Assembly (NCBI GenBank): GCA_036939755.1
Contig: JALLAZ010000156.1
Coordinates: 1 to 20,843 of the forward strand
Direction of reading: 5' to 3'
Length of the DNA: 20,843 bases
Source: Stephanodiscus triporus
Lineage: Eukaryota > Bacillariophyta > Thalassiosirophyceae > Thalassiosirales > Thalassiosiraceae
In this document: one piece after another, positions 9,302-16,270 of the stretch
Position numbering within the stretch: position 1 is the first letter of the stretch
How the letters are laid out: the number at the start of each line of letters is the position of its first letter
The notes under the pieces: model-generated
The model's input: only the letters and a program-made list of their open reading frames with translations
Database searches by the model: none
What the model was told of the DNA's origin: nothing
Position numbers and translations under genes: made by a program

Positions 9302-10018
9302 TTAGCTCTTGATTCTTCTGTCCTTTTTTTTAGACTTTTTCTTCTTCTTCTCTGGCAGCGATGTCGACGTAGGTGTGTCCTCTTGCTTTATTGTTTTTGA
9401 TGGTGGTGTCGATGCAGCCTCTACTTGTGTTATTGCATAATTATCTTCTTTCTCATCACGCTTCCTCTTATCCCTATTTGATTTCATCTTTTTACCATCC
9501 TCTTTCTCTTTGTCCTTTTCATTTGTATCATCCCCGTGATTACTGTGTTTTTCTTCTTTTATGGCGGTCTTTTTGGCTAGCTTCTTCGCCTCAAGTTTTT
9601 CGCGACGCTTCTCCTCCAGCTTAGCTTGTCGCTTTGCCTCCAACTTTAGCGCCTTCTTATCAGCCTTTTTCTTTTCTTTCGCCAGTTTCTTTCGTTCCTT
9701 CTTGCTCGACTTTTTATCCAGACTTCTTTCGCTGCCATCATCCACATTCGCACTGGTCTGACAATCATCGAAATTCCTTTTGATCGCCCTTCCGTCTCCG
9801 AACTTGCTAACGTCTGCAGTAGAAGGATCGAAGGTCCCCTCCTTTACGAAGGGGAAATAGAGTGGATTGTTCGGTAATCCATCCTCACGGACTGTTTGAC
9901 CATTAACTTGTTTGGTTTTTATCTTCCCAAAGTTGTAATGAGAGGCGACACCAAGACCGGCAGTCTTTTTGAGTTTGGCAAGGGTGTCGTGTAGAGCTTG
10001 GATTTTTTGCTCTTCCAT
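9302..10018 (-). CDS. Lysine-rich, probably nuclear or nucleolar protein
   Basis: A single-exon gene of 238 residues whose family I do not recognise. The first 90 residues are the only part with ordinary composition (MEEQKIQALHDTLAKLKK, then a Gly-containing GLGVASHYNFGKIK and a NNPLYFPFVKEGTFDP segment). Residues about 100-155 are a highly charged K/E/A helix or coiled coil built of KKERKK- and EAKRQAKLEEK-like units. The tail has several basic clusters, including RDKRKRDEK and a closing KKKKKSKKKDRR that look like nuclear localisation signals. Such tails are frequent in ribosome-biogenesis proteins, so a nucleolar role is a reasonable guess but no more. The ATG is the first in frame after an in-frame TAG about nine codons upstream. 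Confidence 0.75.
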   Translation of the reverse strand: MEEQKIQALHDTLAKLKKTAGLGVASHYNFGKIKTKQVNGQTVREDGLPNNPLYFPFVKEGTFDPSTADVSKFGDGRAIKRNFDDCQTSANVDDGSERSLDKKSSKKERKKLAKEKKKADKKALKLEAKRQAKLEEKRREKLEAKKLAKKTAIKEEKHSNHGDDTNEKDKEKEDGKKMKSNRDKRKRDEKEDNYAITQVEAASTPPSKTIKQEDTPTSTSLPEKKKKKSKKKDRRIKS

Positions 10019-10694
10019 GATTGCTTGCTCAGAGCTCTAGGAAGCGGATGATAAAGCGTTGGAGTTGCGATATTTCGCAACCATCAAAAGAGTCGATCGG
10101 ATGGAAGGACGCTCACCCGACGAAGTCTACACCCTCTCTTAGCTGGCGTTGTTGCTAGCACGGAAAGATTTGGAGATTATTTTTTACGTGTGCGAAGCCG
10201 GAGGCCTTTCGAAAAAATAATATTTCTTGTGGTGCTTGGTTTTTGGAACGTCTGGCCAGAGTTCGTGGTCGTGGGGTCCAACGCAAACCAACCCAAACAA
10301 CCGCCACAAAAGCCATCGTGATCGTGCCGTAACTTTAGCTCTTTGCCATTGGTAAGAAAAGGTAAAGAAGCGAAGGGGATGCAGGGAGATATTTGACAGC
10401 CTCAAGGTCGGTGGAGGCCGGCAGCGCCGCGATGAAAATTCTCGGCCATCGACCGTCGAATTTTGAACTCGAGGGGAGCGGCTCGCTGGTCTAAATTACT
10501 TCCCAATCTCATGCGTGGTCGGTGGTCGCTCGTCGGAGAGATGCCCTTCGTATTGGAGCAACAGTGCTATTGATGGCGCTGTAATTTTTTATAGGGTGTT
10601 TGTATTTTCACTTTCTCTCACCAACCTCAACCACCACACCCGCTCGTCATTTTAATTCATCAGAAAGAGGGACTCCTGCCAAAAACCGACAATC
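10019..10694. promoter_or_regulatory. Divergent promoter region, lysine-rich gene and SEC61G
   Basis: The 676 bp between divergent start codons contain both promoters by position. No coding pattern, tRNA or named element stands out. The stretch just before SEC61G (about 10600-10690) is CA-rich and T-poor, like other leaders in this window. Confidence 0.45.
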
Positions 10695-10913
10695 ATGGGA
10701 CAACAAGAAGGAATCCAGGAGTTGCTCATCCAGCCCCTCCAGCAATTTGCCAAGGACTCAATCCACCTCGTCAAAAAATGCACCAAGCCCGACAGAAAGG
10801 AATTCACCGCCATCGCCCGCGCCACCGGCGTTGGGTTTTTGATCATGGGATTCATCGGCTTCTTCGTCAAGCTGGTACACATCCCGATCAACAACATTCT
10901 CGTCGGTAACTAA
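10695..10913 (+). CDS. SEC61G: Protein transport protein Sec61 subunit gamma
   Basis: A single-exon gene of 72 residues, the normal size for Sec61 gamma (SecE). The amphipathic cytosolic helix reads [20 protein letters not shown], with the family's conserved lysine, Cys-Thr-Lys-Pro-Asp-Arg-Lys-Glu block. The single tail-anchoring helix is [29 protein letters not shown]. The protein clamps the Sec61 alpha channel in the ER membrane during protein translocation. The gene ends at TAA, 429 bp before the facing deaminase gene. Confidence 0.97.
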   Translation: MGQQEGIQELLIQPLQQFAKDSIHLVKKCTKPDRKEFTAIARATGVGFLIMGFIGFFVKLVHIPINNILVGN

Positions 10914-11342
10914 GGTTTGTCGTTTCTTATGATTATGTGAACGGAGGGGGGGGGGGTTCATTTTGGGGAAATATCAATGCCTGGATTAATATCTATCGTC
11001 TTGTGCAAGCGCAGTATCGGTTCGAAATTCCTTCCAAGCACTCTTGACTCGGTCGCGTCCAATAAGTAGCGTTGGAGGTGCTTTCGATCGGCCACGTATG
11101 CGGGTTGGAGATGGCTCGTCGTTGTACTTAAGTGTGTGTCACATCCTTGGGAATACAGCCTACAGCCGCGACATCTCTCCTTGATCGATGGAGACATCGA
11201 TCGGGAAATCGTGGGTGCAACGCCGCCACCGTAGGTTAGGGGGGGGGTGAGGTTTGGTGTGTTTCGACGGTTCTCGTTAATGCCTAAAGCAATAGTATTA
11301 GTCAAGCCAGTTTATGAGTATTCATACAATGTCGCATCTACT
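10914..11342. other. Convergent 3' spacer with G-runs
   Basis: Contains both 3' UTRs of the facing genes. G-runs occur at about 10945-10955 and 11239-11247. No gene or RNA structure is apparent. Confidence 0.5.
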
Positions 11343-13316
11343 CTACTTTGAATTAGATTCGAAATCTATCACAATCTCTCTACGCTCGGGACGATACCGT
11401 CTCAGCTTGACGCCTGCCATCCTGAACATAATGCGACTAGCCTTACATTGGTCTGTATCATGGTAGTGATCGTTCAAATATACGACCTCACGAATCCCCG
11501 ACTGAATGATCACTTTGGCGCATTCATTCTTGGGGGGGGGGGGGGGAAGAGGGCAGGCGATCAGATCACACACAATAGAGTAAGCAGTGTACAAGAAGAT
11601 GGATGAAAACGATACGTGCTTACACAGGGGAAGAGCGCGACATACAACGTCGCTCCGCGAACACTGGCACTGCATTTGTTCAAAATCGCATTCACTTCAG
11701 CGTGCACCACTTGCAAGAAGCAGTCGGAGCAATATCGGTAGCATGGTACATGTTATCGTATACAGGCATCGTTAGTATGGCGAATAGGGACGCACTCGGC
11801 AGCCAAACGTGACGAAAGAACGCTCTCGAGCTCACCATACGGGTACTTCCTGTGGAGGTCGTCCGGGGCACTCCTCGCCCAGGGCAAAACGTCATCCGAA
11901 CAACCGCGGGGGAAACCGTTGTACCCTATCCCCACGATGCACCTGTCCGCATCCACGAGGCACGCGCCGACCTGCGTGGACGGGTCCTTCGACCTCTGAC
12001 CGCTCAGGAACGCCACGCCCATGAAGTACTCGTCCCACGAGAGGTAATCCTCACCCTTCCCGACCTCGAAATCGAACGGGTCCATCGACGCCTCCCTCCG
12101 AAGCAGGCCTAGGTATTTTTCCATCTCCTCCTCGTCACGCCGCGGCCTCCTCGCGACGTCGTCGGGCCGTATCCTCCCGTCGTCGTTGCGCGATGGCGTA
12201 CCTTCGCCGAAATCGATCCGTATCGACGACACGCCCGGCTTGATCTTCGTCATCTTCACGCCGGAGACCTCGAACAGGATGCGGCTGGCGCGGGAGGAGT
12301 CGGAATCCGGATCGTCGTCGTCGACGTATCGTACCTCTCGTATTCCAGATTGGATGATGAACTTCGCGCACTCGTTCGCTGTTTGTCGTCGTCATTCGAT
12401 GTTGGGAGGAGGAGTGGGGATTAAGACGAAGAGGGCATCAATAAATAATAATAAAAAATTCGGGGTAAATATTGTCATTGCTCCGCGTCCAGGGAAACTC
12501 ACGAGGAAAATTGGGCACGAACATCCGCCCTCCCACGACGTCGGAGCTGCACTTGTTCAGTATCGCGTTGATCTCCGCCCGACATAGGTACGGCTCCTTC
12601 GTTTGAAGCCACGGCAACGACGATCCGACCCCGTCGTTCGACGTCGACGACGACGACGACGACGACGACGACGCCCACGGCAAACAATCGTCGGAACATC
12701 CCCGCGGGAAACCGTCGTATCCGATGCCCACGATCCTCCCCAGCGAGTCGACGACGCACGCCCCACCGCCGCCCCCGCCCCTCCCCCCCCCCGCGCCGCC
12801 CGCGGAGGGATCCTTCGAGCGCCTCGCGCTCAGACGCGCGACGGCGAGGAAGTAATCGTCCCACGAGAGGTAATCGTGTCGCTTCTTGACGTTGTTCGGA
12901 GAATCGACGTCGTATCCCCTCGATTCGAGTCGGATGATATCATCGCGACGACGCGCGTCGCGCGCGGTGCGATCGTCGCGCGCGGTCGTCTCGGAGGTCT
13001 CGTTTTCGCCGTCGTCATCCGGGGGGGGGTTACCCTCCCGACCGGTGGTCATGTCGCGAATCGATTCCGACATCCTCGTCGTGCGATGATGCGGCGGCTG
13101 CTGCTGCGTCGGCGGCGTCGACGAAGTACGACGACGGATATCCCTCGTCCCCCCGGGCGGCGAGGGGCGATCCGAATCGATAATATCGCTGGCCCTCCTC
13201 GCGGTCGCTTCGCGATGGACGGACGACGACGACGACGACGACGACGCGACGACGATCGCCACTCCCACCGAAAGTAACGTCGACGACAAGCAGATCGCGC
13301 GGCGGAGGAGGGGCAT
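11343..13316 (-). CDS. Tandem dCMP deaminase, degenerate first domain
   Basis: Four exons, 12503-13316, 11836-12378, 11624-11709 and 11343-11528, join in frame to 542 residues holding two dCMP-deaminase domains. Domain 2 (about 380-525) looks active: [29 protein letters not shown], the H455-A-E457 catalytic motif and zinc ligands C481 and C484 in FPCNEC. Domain 1 (about 147-320) keeps the frame ([38 protein letters not shown]), but the HAE histidine is Arg246 and the first PCxxC cysteine is Pro272, so it should not bind zinc or deaminate. It also carries glycine and serine runs. Domain 2 would convert dCMP to dUMP for dTMP synthesis. The N-terminus has a hydrophobic stretch (8-26) like a signal or targeting sequence; starting at Met82 would remove it. 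The gene is divergent from the TPR-Aha1 gene. Confidence 0.88.
11529..11623 (-). other. Last deaminase intron with poly-C acceptor tract
   Basis: A 95-nt GTAAGC...AAG intron at the FPC/NEC junction. On the coding strand the pyrimidine tract immediately before the acceptor is about 15 consecutive C (plus-strand G at 11532-11546), instead of the usual T-rich mixture. Confidence 0.8.
12645..12673. repeat. GAC/TCG triplet repeat in deaminase exon 1
   Basis: About nine GAC/ACG triplets on the plus strand. On the coding strand they give the nine-serine run after LPWA in domain 1, at a loop between the [12 protein letters not shown] motif and the degenerate HAE motif. Confidence 0.85.
13221..13246. 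repeat. GAC/TCG triplet repeat near the deaminase N-terminus
   Basis: A second expansion in the same gene encodes the eight serines at residues 25-32, right behind the hydrophobic N-terminal stretch. Confidence 0.85.
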
Positions 13317-13696
13317 GCAGTATATGACGGGAGAGGCGATGATAATACTATATCAGAGGCCTGTGCTTGGCGCTACACTACTGCGCTGTGGGATGTCGCG
13401 TCGGTCGGTCCATCCTGAGGTGCCTCAAAGAGAGAATAAAGTGAGGTTCATAGGTTCACGATCTTCTATATCTACGTGCCCGCCAAAAATAGAGAGCCAA
13501 TGCGATTCTAATATACTTATTCCCACATGGGCATGAACTTGTATGTAGACCCCCCCACACAACGAACCCCATCCAGCACAGCAAACCCAATCTCCCTCCT
13601 CCATCTCTCTCGGATCTCGATGGATAAAAAAAAGCCACTCCTCACCACAGAAGAGAGGGTCTCCGCTAGCTCCCCACAAACAAAGAGAGGCAAAAA
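13317..13696. promoter_or_regulatory. Divergent promoter region, deaminase and TPR-Aha1 genes
   Basis: The 380 bp between divergent ATG codons must serve both genes. The part before the TPR-Aha1 gene is CA-rich (about 13545-13690) and resembles a 5' leader. No specific motif is claimed. Confidence 0.45.
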
Positions 13697-15593
13697 ATGA
13701 ACACGACGGACGCCGCCGCGGAGGAAGAGATCGCATCTCGCGACGTGTCGATTCCTCCCCAAAATGCCTTCGACGACGTCCCCCCCATCTCCGAGGAGGA
13801 CTCGGCATCGGCGGCTTCCGCCACAGACGTCGACGACGACACCGACGACGACGGCGCGGTCAAACGAAATAATGGCGGGAGCGACGACGAAGACGACGAC
13901 GATCCTCCCCCCGACCCCACGGACGCCCTCCTCTCGGCGATGTCCCACAAGGAGTCCGGGAACGAGCACTTCAAGTCTGGGAAATACGCCGACGCCGCCC
14001 GATCCTACCGTCGGGGCACGAACGTCCTCAAGAACTTCAACCATGACAACGCCGGGGACGAGCAGGTCAAGTCGATCCTAATCACCCTCCAGACGAACCT
14101 TAGCATGGTCACCTACAAGCAGGAGAAGTATCGCGTATCGAGGGACGTGGCGTCGAAGGTACTCGACATCGACCCGAACAACGTCAAGGCCTTGTATCGC
14201 AGGGCCGTGGCCCATCGTTCGATGGGCGACCTCGACTCGGCGAAGGACGACCTCCGCGCGGCCCTCGGCGCGGAGCCGAACAACGTCGCCGTGAGGAAGG
14301 AGCTCGCGTCCGTGAGGAAGGTCTTGGACGAGCGCAGGGCGAAGGAGAAGAGGGGATTGCAGAGGGCATTCAGCAGCAGGGCCGGATCGTCGTTGTTGTA
14401 CTCCGACAGGGAGGAGGAGGAGAGGAGGAAGGAAGACGAGAGGAGGGAGAAGGAACGGCTGGAGAGGGAGGCGACGGAATGTAGGAAGAAGGAATGGGAG
14501 GAGGAGTGCGTGAAGCGGATGGCGAGGTGAGCGTATCTAGCTGTCGTCTCCCGCCGTCGCGACGAATAAAAAGGAAGGCGTCTGAAACGAAAAAGGATGT
14601 TTCTTACTTTTTTTTTTTTTTTTCGCGCGCCGTCGCCCCGAACAGCGATCCGCCCCAGGATNGCCCCAGGATGTGGTATCCTTCGAGGAGTGGGAGAAAC
14701 AGCGTCGGAAGAAGGAGGAGAAGGCCGAGAAGGCGCGGAAGAAGGCCAAGAAGGCCGAGGAGGAACGAAGGCGAGAGGAACGACGGAAGGCGAGAGCGGG
14801 CGCGGCGAACGACGGGAACGACCCCGACGACGACTCCGAGGACGAGCTAACGGAGAAGGAACTCGCCGCGCTCAGGGGGTACAAGAAGACGAGCGACGGA
14901 CGTACCACGTCGTACTTCACCCGGGAGCAGACGGAACGCGAGAGGGAGCTCATCGGGTCCATCGCGCCGAGGAGGCTCGACGGGTCGTCGTCGTCGTCGT
15001 CGTCGAACCCGACCCCGGCCGCCGCCGCAGCCGCCCTCGATCCGTCGTCCTCCTCGGGGGGGGGGGGGGTAACGGGATCCGGCCCGAGCGCGTGGAACGC
15101 GTCTGGCACGACGTGGGAGGAGAAGGACGCCACCGACTGGTGCACTAAAACCCTCGAACGGTGCCTCCTCGACGCACCCCCCTCGTCGTATTTTTCCGAG
15201 TCGTCCTCGACCGCGTACGTCGCCTCGGTCAAGGGAGTGTCGGACGTTAAGGGCGACGCGTCCGTGGCGATCGCCGGGGGGAAGAAGCGGTACATATACG
15301 ACTACCACGCGACCGTCGATTACGAGATATCCGACGGGGGGGGAGAAGTCGTCGCGTCGGGATCGTTGAGGCTGCCCGAGGTGCACAGCGCGAATACGTC
15401 CTCCGGGAACGTGGAGGAGGAGCTGGAGGTGGAGGTATTGGCTTGGAAGCGCGCGCCGTCCTCCCCCTCCCGGAACGACGATATCGGAGCGAGCATCACG
15501 GCCCAAGACTGCGTCGAATGCCGAAGGGTACTCATCACGGACGTCAGGAAGAGTGTTTTGGGATTCGTGGAGAAGTTCAACGCGAATTTTTGA
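13697..15593 (+). CDS. TPR plus Aha1_N fusion, predicted Hsp90 co-chaperone
   Basis: Exons 13697-14526 and 14646-15593 are joined by a GTGAGC donor and a GAACAG acceptor. Residues 1-75 are acidic. Residues about 82-215 form three TPRs with all five two-carboxylate-clamp positions visible: K85 and N89 (KESGN), N134, K164 and R168 (KALYRR). These bind the EEVD tail of Hsp90 or Hsp70. A charged coiled coil spans about 236-325. Residues about 419-588 read as the N-terminal domain of the Hsp90 ATPase activator Aha1: SAWNASGTTWEEKDATDW, a VKGDASVAIAGGKKRYIYDY strand pair and SGSLRLPEV. The frame is broken in the submitted sequence by an N flanked by two copies of GCCCCAGGAT (14652-14672). Counting that overlap once restores one frame of 588 residues, so I treat it as an assembly fault rather than a pseudogene. 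Serine and alanine runs separate the parts. Confidence 0.85.
14527..14645 (+). other. Intron of the TPR-Aha1 gene with T-run
   Basis: A 119-nt GTGAGC...ACAG intron with about 17 consecutive T at 14609-14625. The homopolymer next to the ambiguous base may have contributed to the assembly break at 14662. Confidence 0.75.
14652..14672. other. Uncollapsed assembly overlap around the N at 14662
   Basis: The ten bases GCCCCAGGAT stand on both sides of a single N. Read as written they add 11 bases and break the frame. Counted once, they give S-D-P-P-Q-D-V-V-S-F across the exon junction. This looks like two contig ends joined without merging their overlap. Confidence 0.8.
14983..15005. repeat. TCG triplet repeat in the TPR-Aha1 gene
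   Basis: Seven or so TCG triplets on the coding strand give a seven-serine run in the linker before the Aha1_N domain. Unlike the other genes, this one lies on the plus strand, so TCG is again read as serine. Confidence 0.85.
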
Positions 15594-16270
15594 GTGGGTC
15601 GGATCAGGAATATTAATCGAGGTTGGAATTATTGAGGAGGCGACGGTGATTATTGATATTGGTAAAAATTATAATGATTAAATTGCTTGTCACCAGATTC
15701 CTCGACGATGATAACGATATGTACAGTATCGAAATGTTGTAATTCGCTTGATTGAGCCGTATCAACGGCAGGAGCTGCAGCGTCGTCCGCCACGTCGTGT
15801 ATTTGATATAGGGTCATAGGCACTCCCCGTTGACATGATCGTCGATGACGTCTCAGTACGTACGATTCAGCAAGCTTCTTGGCCGACGCTATGGTTTGGT
15901 GAAGGCGTGATTCCCGCGAGCAAAAAAGAGAGGTAAAAATGGCAGCGAAGAAGAGGATGAGGATTGGGTCGAAACCAGGCTACAAGGGTTTTGATCACAG
16001 AAAGTATGGAGTTTGTGATCCGAGTTACGTTGAGAGGGAAAACAATGTTAGGGTCGAAGAAGACAAGCAAATAAAAAATCAGCCAAAATGAACTTGATGA
16101 AACTGATGCTTAGAGCGTCGATTATTTTTCATATTCAAGGATTGAACCTTCTTCTCCTGACATCTCACTGTGATACCCACGCTAGCATGACAACTTCCTA
16201 TAAATTCTTCATTCCTAAAAGCTAACCATTACAAGACTAGTTTGTGTCTGAATCCTAAGCATGTCCAACA
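15594..16270. other. Convergent spacer between TPR-Aha1 and four-helix genes
   Basis: AT-rich 3' region of both genes. Apart from the 50-residue frame at 15939-16091, listed separately, nothing coding is visible. Confidence 0.5.
15939..16091 (+). CDS. Possible 50-residue basic protein
   Basis: A short frame in a good diatom start context (AAAATGG). It begins MAAKKRMRIGSKPGYKGF and is very basic at the start and acidic/basic mixed at the end. It is open upstream to a TGA at 15900. I recognise no family. It may be a genuine small protein, a leftover exon, or chance; the location inside a 3' spacer argues for caution. Confidence 0.22.
   Translation: MAAKKRMRIGSKPGYKGFDHRKYGVCDPSYVERENNVRVEEDKQIKNQPK

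Noticed and set aside
12557..13277. Long arginine-rich frames on both strands
   Set aside because: They are antisense or off-frame readings of the GAC/TCG-rich deaminase exons. The real frame has conserved deaminase motifs and working splice sites.
14537..15295. 252-codon minus-strand frame
   Set aside because: Shadow of the TPR-Aha1 second exon; it is serine-rich because TCG-type codons are read in reverse, and it runs across the N.
11800..15600. Horizontal transfer of the CpG-rich block from bacteria
   Set aside because: The genes have spliceosomal introns and eukaryotic domain types, and the deaminase gene continues into AT-richer exons.
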